From JADGQN01 sp035315185 (GTDB taxonomy: Bacteria > Desulfobacterota > Syntrophorhabdia > Syntrophorhabdales > WCHB1-27): a stretch of 64,000 nt of DNA. Where the stretch lies: positions 1 to 64,000 of the forward strand of contig DATFYE010000203.1 in the NCBI GenBank assembly GCA_035315185.1, read 5' to 3'. The position numbers and the translations under genes are program-made. The notes beneath the pieces are model-generated. The model did not search any database. It saw nothing but the letters and a program-made list of their open reading frames with translations, and was not told where the DNA came from. Positions within the stretch are counted from its first letter, which is position 1, and each line of letters starts with the position of its first letter. Shown in pieces: positions 42,786 through 51,813 of this stretch.

Positions 42786-44159
42786 CTAACCGTGTGAGCG
42801 ACACCTCACCCGTTCAAGGTACTCACGGTACTTCTCGGCAAAGGCCGGTGACTGTTGTGGGGTATGACATGTAACACAGGTCGACATGTCAGGCTTAGCC
42901 GGTTTTTCTTGCTTTGGATTTTTGAGATGCCCGTTAGCTCGTCCGTGACACGCATCGCACTGCACGTTGCGCAGCCCGGCCTGTTGATCGCGCATTGAAA
43001 AACCCCCTGGTGCATTAAATCTGGTCGTATGGCACCGGAGGCACTCGGGGTCGAACTCTCGACTAATCTGGACCAGAGATGTATAGGCCTTAGCGTGCGC
43101 CGTCTTTTGCCATTGCACATACTCAGGCTGGTGGCACTTCGAACACATTTCTGCCTTGAGAGTTTCGGTCTGCGCCCTTCCCAGTTTGAACAGACGGACA
43201 ACCTCCCCGTTATATTCTGCGATCATGGCCCTGATACCCGGATCTTCCCTTACGGCCTTATCCATTTCCGCCACTTCCCATCGCGGTATCCCGGTCTCAC
43301 CCCTGGCGACAGTTATCCTTCCAACGCGCTGTCCTCTGTTCCCTATCTCGAAAATACTCGTTTTCCCAACCATTATCGGATCACGTGGGTAGTCACTGCT
43401 CTTGCCTCTGAGGACGAGGTTAAGATCAGGAAAAGCCTCTGCCAGACGTCTGTCCTGAGCAGACTCTTGTTCTGTTAATGCAACCAGGAAATCGGCCTTG
43501 CCCTTTACCTGCGTAACGGCCCTCATTATTGACTCCAAGGGATCAATCGCATAAGCGGAAGCAGAATGGGGTACAGACATACGGTCTGCTATGCCGAAAA
43601 TTGCTACTCTCGTGTGTCCTACGCTCTTGAGAACATACGGCTGAAAAAGAAATCGTCCTTTTGCGTCGACCAGATTAGTCGAGATAAACCGTATCCGATA
43701 AGTTTTCTCGAGGGACTTAAGGAACCCGACTCCCAGGGCCAGATCGTACGGTCCGACGTTAACTGCGTCGTAACCCATTCTTGCGTAACTCGCGGCTATG
43801 AGGCCTGCCTTCAGTTTTTGTTGCTGCACTCCCTTTTCATCCAGATCCGATAAAGATCCGCCATCAACCAGGAGATTCCCCGAATCCGCAAGCAGAGTAT
43901 TCACGGTCCTTGTGCTCGCGAGCCATTTAGCCTTCCTGGCAAGACCGCCAAGATTTTTTCCTGTCTTCGCTCACCCGCACGGATCCACGTACCCCCTCAC
44001 ATCAGCCGAATGGATGATGTAAAAGTCCTCGCCGGCAGAGACGCTCCTCATAGCAAGAGACAAGAGCATGGCAAGCAAAACTGAGAGAATGATCTTGCCT
44101 GTCAGTTCGCTTCCTCTCGGAGAGCTACTCGCGGGTCCTGATAACAATTCTTTCTTCAT
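42786..44159 (-). CDS. UshA-like tetrahaem cytochrome selenoprotein (TGA at 43971-43973 read as Sec)
   Basis: With the in-frame TGA read as selenocysteine, this is one 457-residue protein: a signal anchor (about 22-42), a start DFYIIHSADVRGYVDPCGU with U at 63, then NLGGLARKAKWL and a UshA/5'-nucleotidase-like metallophosphatase fold. A C-terminal cytochrome part has four CxxCH haem sites (CSKCH, CLRCH, CDACH, CVTCH), similar to cytochrome c554-type domains. Cys homologues of the family read PCGC at the TGA, so U replaces the second Cys. Without recoding it splits into a 62-residue stub and a 372-residue fragment lacking a signal peptide, which could not be matured as a cytochrome. The ribosome site at the ATG is poor. 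A periplasmic redox role is inferred. Confidence 0.82.
43935..43973 (-). promoter_or_regulatory. SECIS-like element of the UshA-like gene
   Basis: TGA at 43973-43971, 24 bases, then loop GGTCTT (43946-43941) closed by a six-pair stem CTTGGC/GCCAGG. The GGUCU loop matches the SelB-binding consensus. Confidence 0.72.
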
Positions 44160-44510
44160 TAGACGGACTATGAGTGGCGGAAAGTCTCTCGCATCCTCCG
44201 TGCAGTAATACGATACACATCGATATCATGTCGTGTCAACGAGCTGCTAGAGTCCTTGGTATCTCGCCATCTTGTTATGCGCAACAGGCCAACCCAGTAA
44301 CAAAGTTGTCTCCATGTCTTCTTCAAAAGAACTTATCGATACCATAAGAATTAATCACTTGACATATAACCGCAGCCACACAAGTATATAATCGTATCCA
44401 ACGCGACACAATAGAGCAGGCTTTGGCACAGGCGAGCCTGAGCGATAGTCTGGATAATCGTGGTTTATAAATCCGGGTTTACCCGGAAAAAAACCGGGAA
44501 GGGGGAGGGC
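44160..44510. other. divergent intergenic region with a shared upstream element
   Basis: This gap separates the UshA-like gene and the TauE module. Its only assignable content is the plus-strand element at 44330-44392. No RNA gene was recognised. Confidence 0.5.
44330..44392 (+). promoter_or_regulatory. shared element and candidate promoter of TauE module, copy 1
   Basis: The 36 bases 44330-44365 (AACTTATCGATACCATAAGA, then ATTAATCACTTGACAT) match 55893-55928 at 30 of 36 positions. They include TTGACA (44359-44364), and TATAAT follows at 44387-44392, although with a 22-base spacer. The position upstream of the first module gene suggests common regulation. Confidence 0.55.
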
Positions 44511-45338
44511 ATGACCATAATAACGATTTCCAGGTTTACGATGAGTGGCGGTGAAAGGCTGGCCACGTGTCTTTCAGAGAAATTAGGCATTCCATCATTG
44601 AGTCGCGAAGTGATCATTCAGGTCGCGAATCAGTTTGGCGTTTCTGAAGCCGCGCTTTGGGAACAGCTGGAAAAAACTAAAGGCGCATCCTCCGAGCGCG
44701 CCCTCTATCTGGCAGCTCTCCAGCTTGCACTGGCCGAGAGGGCTCAGCAGGGCCCTTTCGTCTACCATGGGCTCGCCGGCCATTTCCTCCTCAAAGGCAT
44801 TCCCCGAATTCTCAAGGTGGGCATCGTAGCCCCGCGTCAGTTTCGGGCCGAGGCACTCATGAGACAGAAGAACATTAGCATGGACGAAGCTGTCCGCTCG
44901 ATTCAGCGGTGGGATGAGCGCAGCATCAAATGGGCGCGTTTCCTTTACAATGTGGACTGGCTGGACCCCTCGTTGTACGATCTGGTGCTCAATATTGCCA
45001 GCGTTAGCGTGGAGAGCGCCTGTGAGATTGTCATCTGCGCGCTGAACCAGCAGGAGTTTAAGGAATTCCCTGGAACGCAGAAGATGATCGAAGATTTTGT
45101 TCTTGCCAGTCGCGTCAAGCTTCAACTGGCCACCCACGAACGGACCAAGGGGCTGGAATTGGAAGTCTCAGCGCAAGAAGGCGTGGTAAAAATCACGGGC
45201 CAGGTCCTTATGGGCGGGATGTTCTCCTGGGGAGGAAGGGAGAGCATTCGCAATGACCTGATTGAAGTCTCCAAAACGGTTCCAGGAGTCCAGAAGGTCG
45301 TGGTTGCTGTGGAAGGAAAGGCTGTTCCTCTCGAATAG
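44511..45338 (+). CDS. cytidylate kinase-like protein with C-terminal BON-like domain
   Basis: About 275 residues. The first 200 resemble the cytidylate-kinase-like family (Cytidylate_kin_2): TIITISRFTMSGGERLATCL aligns with the SRxxGSGG phosphate loop, and the sequence then has SREVIIQVANQFGV and a long helical lid with RQFRAEALMRQKNISMDEA. The P-loop Gly/Ser/Gly is altered and the usual Lys absent, so it may bind nucleotide or phospho-ligand without being a CMP kinase. The last 75 residues (VKLQLATHERTKGLELEVSA..., then GVQKVVVAVEG) look like a BON domain, which binds membranes or ligands. The ATG at 44511 follows GGGAGGG. It opens the TauE/PEP-synthase-like module. Confidence 0.75.
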   Translation: MTIITISRFTMSGGERLATCLSEKLGIPSLSREVIIQVANQFGVSEAALWEQLEKTKGASSERALYLAALQLALAERAQQGPFVYHGLAGHFLLKGIPRILKVGIVAPRQFRAEALMRQKNISMDEAVRSIQRWDERSIKWARFLYNVDWLDPSLYDLVLNIASVSVESACEIVICALNQQEFKEFPGTQKMIEDFVLASRVKLQLATHERTKGLELEVSAQEGVVKITGQVLMGGMFSWGGRESIRNDLIEVSKTVPGVQKVVVAVEGKAVPLE

Positions 45339-45372
45339 AGGCGCAAAAAATTCCTCGGGTCGAAGGAGAGCG

Positions 45373-46308
45373 ATGAATATTTATCTGCCCATTGCGCACA
45401 TGAGCGTAAACATCTTTCTCCTGGTGGGCCTCGGTGGGTTAGTAGGTTTTCTTTCGGGTCTGTTTGGCGTAGGGGGAGGCTTCCTCTTGACTCCTCTTCT
45501 TATTTTTGCCGGAATTCCGCCGATGGTTGCTGCAGCCAGCGATTCGAATCAGATCGTGGCTGGTGCTGCGTCCGGGGCCTACGCCCACAGCCGCATGGGG
45601 AACGTGGATTTCAAGATGGGCATCACCCTCCTTCTCGGCGGGATCACAGGAGGGTCCATAGGAGTGCAGATCATCAAAGTCCTGGCTGCGCTCGGCCAGG
45701 TAGACTTTGTCATTAAGCTCATCTACGTGGTAATCCTGGGACTGATCGGCGGCTTCATGTTTATCGAGAGTCTTACAGCTTTGAGACGCACACGGGCTGT
45801 GCCGGAAAATGACTTCTTCGTGGAACCGAGGGAATCAGCCCTGCGAAAGCTCGCCGCGAGACTCCCTTTGCAGATGACGTTCGAAAAATCGCACATGACC
45901 ACATCGGCTATCTTCCCGTTCTTCCTGGGGGCTGCTGTGGGACTCCTGGCTGCCATCATGGGTGTTGGCGGAGGATTCATCATGGTGCCGGCAATGATCT
46001 ATATCCTAGGCATGCCCACGATCGTCGCCATTGGCACGGATCTGTTCCAAATTGTGTTGACCTGCATCAATGTGACTATCCAGCAGGCGATACTCAACCA
46101 CACGGTTGACCTGGTTCTGGTAGTGGTCCTCTTTTTCGGTTCAACGATCGGCGCCCAAATCGGTGCCCGGGTTGGCAGGCGCCTTCGGGGAGAGCAACTG
46201 CGTATCCTTCTCGCCATCATCGTGCTGGTGGTGATGATCAAGATGGTCTACGATTTAGTGGTGACACCTGACAACGTTATCGGCCTCGCCAGGGGAGGTG
46301 GTCACTGA
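45373..46308 (+). CDS. TauE/SafE family permease 1
   Basis: The 311-residue protein has about eight membrane helices in two repeats, each with the family motif: GLFGVGGGFLLTPLL in the first and IMGVGGGFIMVPAMIYILG in the second, followed by GTDLFQIV. TauE/SafE proteins move sulfite, sulfoacetate or other small organosulfur anions across the inner membrane. AAGGAG lies five bases before the ATG at 45373. Its N-terminus (MNIYLPIAHMSVNI) is nearly the same as that of permease 2, pointing to duplication. Its stop overlaps the start of the next gene by one base. Confidence 0.9.
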   Translation: MNIYLPIAHMSVNIFLLVGLGGLVGFLSGLFGVGGGFLLTPLLIFAGIPPMVAAASDSNQIVAGAASGAYAHSRMGNVDFKMGITLLLGGITGGSIGVQIIKVLAALGQVDFVIKLIYVVILGLIGGFMFIESLTALRRTRAVPENDFFVEPRESALRKLAARLPLQMTFEKSHMTTSAIFPFFLGAAVGLLAAIMGVGGGFIMVPAMIYILGMPTIVAIGTDLFQIVLTCINVTIQQAILNHTVDLVLVVVLFFGSTIGAQIGARVGRRLRGEQLRILLAIIVLVVMIKMVYDLVVTPDNVIGLARGGGH

Positions 46309-47111
46309 TGCGGTTATTGATAGTGACCTTTCTTGTCGTGACAGCTTCTTTCATCGCTTTGGTAAGTCTGGGAGATGCGGCGCAAGGGCCATCCGGGCCC
46401 GAATGTTTGCAGATGGATCCTCCATTCCTCGAAAGGACATTATTCCTTAAAGCCGTCCATACAATGACCATAACCGGGCCACGTCCTGAAGGGTGCGACA
46501 TCATTCTCAAAATTGTTTCTCCGGTCCGCGATTTCAGGCTGAACAAGTCCGGAAAGGGTCTCGGGTTTGTCTGGTTGCCCGTAGGCCATGCCGAGGTTAA
46601 GGAGATTCCCGCGATGTATCAGGTTCTGAGCTCGGCAAAGATTACAGATATCCTTCCCCCTGCCGAACAAGAGGCGACGGGCCTGACCCTGGACTACAAG
46701 GAAGTCTATGAGCAGTGCAAGGTCCATTTTGAAAAGGATATGCCGCACAATGAAATTTCCGCCCTACGCCGGGAATACGTTTCCGGATTAATCAAGATTT
46801 TCAAAGACGCAGGACTTTATCTCAGACAGGAAGGAGCGATCCAGATCAACGGGTCTCAATTCAGCGCACGAAGCGTGCAACCCTCTGACGCCCCTCTCGG
46901 TGAATATAAGGTCTTTTGCTATGCGGTCCAGGACGGCAAGGCCCGTCTCATTTTTCAGGACAAGTTTTTGGTCAAATCAGGAACGCTGGGTCAATGGCTT
47001 GCTTACCACGCCCAGGCGAGCCCGGTGATTTATGGAGTCCTGGCAGCGGTGATCGCAGTGGCAGCTGGACTACTCGTCGGTGTCGTTTTTAGAAAAGGTG
47101 GCTCACATTAG
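46308..47111 (+). CDS. TIGR02186-like periplasmic protein with C-terminal anchor
   Basis: The 267-residue protein has a signal peptide (to about 25) and a beta-rich periplasmic domain. That domain has the pattern TMTITGPRPEGCDIILKIVSP and FRLNKSGKGLGFVWLP, then PAMYQVLSSAKI, and the protein ends in one membrane helix (about 238-262). This matches the Alph_Pro_TM/TIGR02186 family, whose genes accompany TauE/SafE permeases in other proteobacteria. It overlaps permease 1 by one base. It may be a substrate-binding or assembly partner of the permease. A related domain is fused to the 1125-residue protein downstream. Confidence 0.75.
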   Translation: MRLLIVTFLVVTASFIALVSLGDAAQGPSGPECLQMDPPFLERTLFLKAVHTMTITGPRPEGCDIILKIVSPVRDFRLNKSGKGLGFVWLPVGHAEVKEIPAMYQVLSSAKITDILPPAEQEATGLTLDYKEVYEQCKVHFEKDMPHNEISALRREYVSGLIKIFKDAGLYLRQEGAIQINGSQFSARSVQPSDAPLGEYKVFCYAVQDGKARLIFQDKFLVKSGTLGQWLAYHAQASPVIYGVLAAVIAVAAGLLVGVVFRKGGSH

Positions 47112-47246
47112 ACTTTGCTTGGCTATAAGTCTGCTTCATACCCTTTTTCCGCCGCTAACCTGCTTCTTGTAGAAATACCCATGGGTCTTGCTTTCATATG
47201 GTGTCTGGATGAGCGCTGGCAGCTCGCTGACCAGTCCGTAGCCTGT

Positions 47247-47396
47247 TATACCAATTCGCCTTCAAGTGTATACCTTCGTTGTCGCTGCGGCGCTTTCCTC
47301 GACGTACTGCTCAGTACGCCTGCGTCAGCTCCTCGCTGCCGCCCGGGGTACCCGGCCGAAGGCTGGGTCGTCCATCTTGAATGCAGATTGGTATTA
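47247..47396. repeat. 150-bp element with TATACCAA-type inverted ends
   Basis: The left end TATACCAATTCGCCTTCAA (47247-47265) and right end TTGAATGCAGATTGGTATTA (47377-47396) are inverted relatives. Inside, CGTACTG-CT-CAGTACG (47303-47318) forms a perfect hairpin. No coding sequence. A shorter relative lies at 51726-51799. Confidence 0.65.
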
Positions 47397-47412
47397 GATT
47401 GGAGGTAAAGCT

Positions 47413-48330
47413 ATGAATATCTTCCTACCCATCGCACAGATGAGCGTGAGCATCCCGGTAATTTTTGCTGCGGGCGGGGTCGTCGGGCTGCTGTCCGGCC
47501 TCTTCGGCGTCGGCGGTGGGTTTCTGCTCACGCCGCTGCTGATGTTTTTAGGTATATCACCCGCCGTCGCGGCAGCTTCCGACGCGGCGGCTATCGTAGC
47601 AGGATCGACAACCGGTACGCTTGAACATTCACGGGGGCGCACAGTCGACTACAAAATGGGTTTCTGGCTCTTCGTGGGCGGATCCGTCGGTAGCGTCGCC
47701 GGCGTGGAATTGATCCACTGGCTTAACCGCTTCGGGCCTGCCAACAGTGCCATTCGCATCTTGTATTTAGTCATGCTCGGGGTGATCGGTGGCATTATGC
47801 TGGTGGAGTCAATCGGGCAATGGCGGCGCGGTGCGTATATGTCCGAGAGAAGATTCGAGCCGATACGCGCGCGGAGATGGGTCGAGGCCCTGCCGTTCCA
47901 GGTTCGATTTCCAAAGTCGGATATCCAGGTTTCGTTGCTGGTTCCGATTGGCTTCGGCATGCTGGCCGGTGTACTTGCGGCGATGATGGGTGTGGGCGGT
48001 GGCTTTATCATGATCCCGCTGATGCTTTACATATTGCGCATGCGGATACACGTGGCAGCGGGCACAAGTCTTTTTCAGATCCTTTGCACCTGCATGCTGG
48101 TCACCGTGTTGCAAGCCACGAAGAACCATACAGTAGACTTCGTGCTCGCCTTCCTCTTGGCTATAGGCACGACGACCGGCGCAATGATCGGTACCAGACT
48201 CGGGCGTCGATTGCGGGCCGACCAGCTCAAGATTCTAATGGCTCTAATCATCCTCATAGTAGCCTGCCAGATAGGGTGGAATCTTTTCAGCACGCCCGCG
48301 ACCTTCCTTTCGCATGTCGCGGGCGAATGA
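47413..48330 (+). CDS. TauE/SafE family permease 2
   Basis: The 305-residue protein has eight or so helices and the paired motifs GLFGVGGGFLLTPLL and MMGVGGGFIMIPLMLYIL. It is the closest paralogue in the window of permease 1: same N-terminal peptide type, same spacing. GGAGG precedes the ATG by seven bases, and the repeat element ends 16 bases upstream of the start. The next gene begins eight bases after its stop and carries a TIGR02186-like domain, so the permease plus TIGR02186 pair is duplicated. Confidence 0.9.
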   Translation: MNIFLPIAQMSVSIPVIFAAGGVVGLLSGLFGVGGGFLLTPLLMFLGISPAVAAASDAAAIVAGSTTGTLEHSRGRTVDYKMGFWLFVGGSVGSVAGVELIHWLNRFGPANSAIRILYLVMLGVIGGIMLVESIGQWRRGAYMSERRFEPIRARRWVEALPFQVRFPKSDIQVSLLVPIGFGMLAGVLAAMMGVGGGFIMIPLMLYILRMRIHVAAGTSLFQILCTCMLVTVLQATKNHTVDFVLAFLLAIGTTTGAMIGTRLGRRLRADQLKILMALIILIVACQIGWNLFSTPATFLSHVAGE

Positions 48331-48338
48331 GGTGAGCC

Positions 48339-51300
48339 GTGAATAAGCAAAAAGCTCATGCTCTAAGCGTCGTGAGTATTGCAATCGGGCTGGTGTGGAT
48401 ACTTACCATTCCAGTCGCGCATGCGGCTAGGTTTTCTACAGTCGAGCCCACGCGTATCTCGGCCGGCGTGTTTTATGACGGCGCCACCTTGCACGTTCGG
48501 GGCAGCATCGGTGAGGGATCTCAAGTAGTGGTCCGGATAAAAGGGGCGTCAGAGCATCATGTGTTCAACCGTCGCGGCAAGATCGGCGGGATGGTGTGGG
48601 GCGGCATCGAACATGTCACGTTCCGGAACGCACCGAGCTTTTATGCGGTTTACACCTCGGTGGCCTTAGCGACGACGGCTACCCCGGCCTTGCGCGCAGA
48701 GCTCCAGCTCGGCTATGATCCGCTGGAGGCGAAGATGGAGGTTGAAGGAACAAAGGTCGATAAACACGTGATGATCACCCACTTCGTGCGCTTCAAGGAG
48801 AGCGAAGGTCTGTACCGCATCGCATCCGGAGCGGTGCACCTCGAAGACCCTCAAGGGGGCTCTCGCTCTTTTGATGTAGCGGTACCGTTGCCTGCTAGCA
48901 CGCCCCCCGGTGATCTGGAAGTCGCTGTCTTCGAACTCGCCAATGGCGCAGTGATCCGTGAAGAGACAGCCCGCGTGAGTCTTGAGCGGGTTGGCTTACC
49001 CGCCGATCTCTTTCGCCTGGCGCATGAGAACGGTATCCTCTTTGGGCTGCTCGCACTCTTCGTCACCGTTACAACCGGAGTCGTTGTGGATTTCCTCGGG
49101 CGAGTCGGACGAAGGGGGGCATTGTATAACCGCGGTCCCATGCTGGATGTGGCGGCAGACCTGCATCGGCTGGTTGCGGAAGGCCTGTTTAGCGTTCGCG
49201 TGAGACCGCGCTCCCCCGCGGCAGTGGAGCGCCTTCACGAGAAGTACCGACTCTTCCGTAACCTTCTCACGCTGAACAACGAACTCCTCGAACTCCTTGC
49301 AGAACTGGAGGAAGAATCGTCGTGGTCTTCACTGCGCCACCCGCGGGTGCGCATGGGTATCCGGGCGCTCTTCGACGGCACCGAGGATATGGTCCAGGTA
49401 TTGAACCAGCTCACAGGAAACCGCTATTTTGACCTGAAGAATGTGATCGCGAGCGTGCGTGCCGATGTTCTGGCCTACCTCGAGAAAATGCCAGAACGCG
49501 AGGGGAACTCCCTCATGCTCCAGTTGAGGGAGATCAGCTCGAAGACCGCGGATCAGGTGGGAGGCAAGGCCGTGAACCTGGCACGCGTGGAGTGCGATCT
49601 CGGAATGCGCGTGCCCGAGTCCTTCGTGGTAACCACGGAGGCTTATCGACAGTTGCTGGAGGTTGAAGGGCTCGCAGGCAAGTTGCGCACCGTCCTTGCG
49701 CCTGCGCGCCTCGACGCGCCGGAGGACTTTCGCCGGCGCTGCGAGATGGCACAAGGTTTGGTCCAGGAGGCGTATTTGCCGCCGGCTGTAGAGGAGGCTC
49801 TTCGCGCTGGTTACCGCGCCGCAGGCATCCCAGCGGGAGAGTGCGTCGCGGTGAGATCCAGCGCGGCGGGTGAAGATAGTGAGTTGTCCTTTGCCGGCCA
49901 GTTCGAAACGCTCCTCAACGTGCCTGAATCGGAGGTGCCGGAGGCCTGGAGGCGGGTTGTGGTCAGTCGGTTTTCACCTCGGGCCGTGTTCTATCGGCGG
50001 GCAGCAGGTCTCGCCGAAGTCGACACGCCCATGGCTGCGCTCATTCAGCGTATGGTGCGCGCCACGACCTCCGGTGTAATGTTCACACGTCGGCCTGAGC
50101 ACCCGAAGGTACCCGAGCTTCTCATCACCGCTGTCCGCGGGCTTGGCCTCGAAGTATCTGCCGGCATTGCGAGCGCCGACGAATTCGTAGTATCGCGTAC
50201 TCAGCCATCGCGGATCCTGGAGCGACGCATCGCCCTGAAGCCGGATCGCCTGGTAAGCGGGGAAGCCGGCGGCGTCACCAGAGTGGAGGAAGCAGCTGAG
50301 GAACAGGATAGTGCGGCGATCACCGACGAGGAGGTTATTCGGATCGCCGACGCGGGTCTCAGTCTCGATCGCTACTTTCGCAGTCCCCAAGACGTTGAAT
50401 GGGCTATCGACAGCGAGGGCGTACTCTTTATCATGCAGTCCCGGCCGATCAGGACCGACCGGACAAAGACCGCACCTGGAGACACACCCCGCAACGCCGT
50501 GCTCCTTTTGCACGGTGGGGAGCCTGTCTGGGCTGGACGGGCCGTCGGCCCGGTCCACGTGGCGAGGAGCCCGGAAGAGGAGGACCGCACTCCGACCGGT
50601 GCCCTCCTTGTGGTTCCCCAGCTCCTGCCTGATTGCGTGCGTCTTCTTCCGCGGGTGTGCGGTATCGTGGTGGAGCGCGGAACCGTCACCGGCCACGCTG
50701 CGTCGATCTTGCGGGAGTTTCGGGTGCCGAGCCTCTTCGGCGTGACAGGCGCGCTTGATAAGCTGGTCTCCGGCCAGGTAGTGAGTCTCGACGTGGCTGC
50801 TCGCAGTCTGTTTGAGGGCGTTCTTTGGCCCGAGCTGCGCCAGCGTCTTGCTGTCAGGTTGCAGGGCCGCCGGACTACAGGATTGCCGGAGGTCCTGGCG
50901 GGAAAGCTCACGAAGCTGAGTGGGAGCGGTTTTATGGGTACCTGGGCGTGTCAGTCCCTGCATGATGTCATCCGGTTCGCCCATGAGATGGCCATCCAAT
51001 CGATGTTCGACATCGGTGACCGGCTTCTGGATTCGCCGGTTGGGGGCGTCAAGCGGCTTGATTCCCCTTCGAAGGCGTACATGCACATCGTCGATCTCGG
51101 GGGAGGGCTGCGGCCCGAGGCATTGTCGAACCAAAGCGTGAAGCCGGAGGATGTTGTATCGATTCCGTTCCAAGGACTCTGGCGCGGCTTGAGCGACCCG
51201 CGGTTCGAACGCAGCTCGGACGTCCCGGCCCAATCGATTCGGTCCGCCATCGGGACTGGCCTGGCAAGCGCAGGCCCGCGGGAGGGAAGCCCTAACTACG

Positions 51301-51716
51301 CCTGCATCACGGAGAGCTACCTTAACCTCAATTCACGGCAGGTCCACCACTTCGCGATCGTCGACGCGTTCCTTTCTGACAACCAAAATAACAACCACAT
51401 CAGTCTTCGCATGAAAGGCGGCGGCGGTGCCCCTTGGCAACGCAACCTTCGGGCAGAGTTTGTCGCAGAGGTCCTACGTTTGCACCATTTTACCGTCGAC
51501 GTCGCAGGCGATCTCGTGAATGGCTGGACCCGAGGACTCGACCTTTCCATGGGCGCTGACAAGCTGACAATGATCGGGCACTTGCTCAGCTTTTCAGCGC
51601 TGCTCGATCTCTGGATAACGGGCGAAGCCCAGATGAAACGATACGTTGCGGAATTCGTGGAAGCGGAGGCTCGCCGCTCAGCAGATGATTCTCAAGCCGA
51701 TCCAAAGGGGGTATGA
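48339..51716 (+). CDS. TIGR02186-like / PEP-synthase-like transmembrane fusion protein
   Basis: At 1125 residues it joins five parts. These are a signal anchor (about 10-29), a periplasmic TIGR02186-like domain (31-225; VVVRIKGASEHHVFNRRGK, then GGMVWG) and a membrane helix (about 232-251). A cytoplasmic PEP-synthase-type ATP-grasp domain follows (about 400-720; DQVGGKAVNLARV, RSSAAGEDSELSFAGQFET, TTSGVMFTRRP). Next is a phosphohistidine swivel with His786 in GTVTGHAASILRE, and then a 300-residue C-terminal domain (HIVDLGGGLRPEALS, NYACITESYLNLNSRQVHHF) shared with two other proteins here. The PEP-binding barrel of PEP synthase is missing. I infer a transmembrane sensor or transporter regulator that passes a phosphate from ATP to His. 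It follows permease 2 in one operon. Confidence 0.85.
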   Translation: MNKQKAHALSVVSIAIGLVWILTIPVAHAARFSTVEPTRISAGVFYDGATLHVRGSIGEGSQVVVRIKGASEHHVFNRRGKIGGMVWGGIEHVTFRNAPSFYAVYTSVALATTATPALRAELQLGYDPLEAKMEVEGTKVDKHVMITHFVRFKESEGLYRIASGAVHLEDPQGGSRSFDVAVPLPASTPPGDLEVAVFELANGAVIREETARVSLERVGLPADLFRLAHENGILFGLLALFVTVTTGVVVDFLGRVGRRGALYNRGPMLDVAADLHRLVAEGLFSVRVRPRSPAAVERLHEKYRLFRNLLTLNNELLELLAELEEESSWSSLRHPRVRMGIRALFDGTEDMVQVLNQLTGNRYFDLKNVIASVRADVLAYLEKMPEREGNSLMLQLREISSKTADQVGGKAVNLARVECDLGMRVPESFVVTTEAYRQLLEVEGLAGKLRTVLAPARLDAPEDFRRRCEMAQGLVQEAYLPPAVEEALRAGYRAAGIPAGECVAVRSSAAGEDSELSFAGQFETLLNVPESEVPEAWRRVVVSRFSPRAVFYRRAAGLAEVDTPMAALIQRMVRATTSGVMFTRRPEHPKVPELLITAVRGLGLEVSAGIASADEFVVSRTQPSRILERRIALKPDRLVSGEAGGVTRVEEAAEEQDSAAITDEEVIRIADAGLSLDRYFRSPQDVEWAIDSEGVLFIMQSRPIRTDRTKTAPGDTPRNAVLLLHGGEPVWAGRAVGPVHVARSPEEEDRTPTGALLVVPQLLPDCVRLLPRVCGIVVERGTVTGHAASILREFRVPSLFGVTGALDKLVSGQVVSLDVAARSLFEGVLWPELRQRLAVRLQGRRTTGLPEVLAGKLTKLSGSGFMGTWACQSLHDVIRFAHEMAIQSMFDIGDRLLDSPVGGVKRLDSPSKAYMHIVDLGGGLRPEALSNQSVKPEDVVSIPFQGLWRGLSDPRFERSSDVPAQSIRSAIGTGLASAGPREGSPNYACITESYLNLNSRQVHHFAIVDAFLSDNQNNNHISLRMKGGGGAPWQRNLRAEFVAEVLRLHHFTVDVAGDLVNGWTRGLDLSMGADKLTMIGHLLSFSALLDLWITGEAQMKRYVAEFVEAEARRSADDSQADPKGV

Positions 51717-51725
51717 GAGACGGCT

Positions 51726-51799
51726 TATACCAAGTTGCCTTCGTTCATATAGCTTCGTTGCCTGCGCCTCGCTCTATTTTTGAATGCAACTTGGTAATA
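51726..51799. repeat. 74-bp element with TATACCAA-type inverted ends
   Basis: TATACCAAGTTGCCTTC (from 51726) and TTGAATGCAACTTGGTAATA (51780-51799) are inverted relatives, giving a near-complete palindrome. It lies between two convergent PEP-synthase-like genes and could form a terminator-like hairpin. Confidence 0.65.
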
Positions 51800-51813
51800 C
51801 AATTGTCACTCAT

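Noticed and set aside
42786..43904. Separate cytochrome gene starting at an internal GTG
   Set aside because: It would lack a signal peptide needed for haem attachment, and the upstream frame supplies one through a single TGA with a SECIS-like hairpin.
47112..47408. 97-codon ORF across the repeat element
   Set aside because: It has no ribosome site and runs through the inverted-repeat element; composition is not protein-like.
49974..51233. Long antisense ORF of 419 codons
   Set aside because: It is the reverse-strand shadow of the 1125-residue fusion gene in GC-rich sequence, with no domain or ribosome site.
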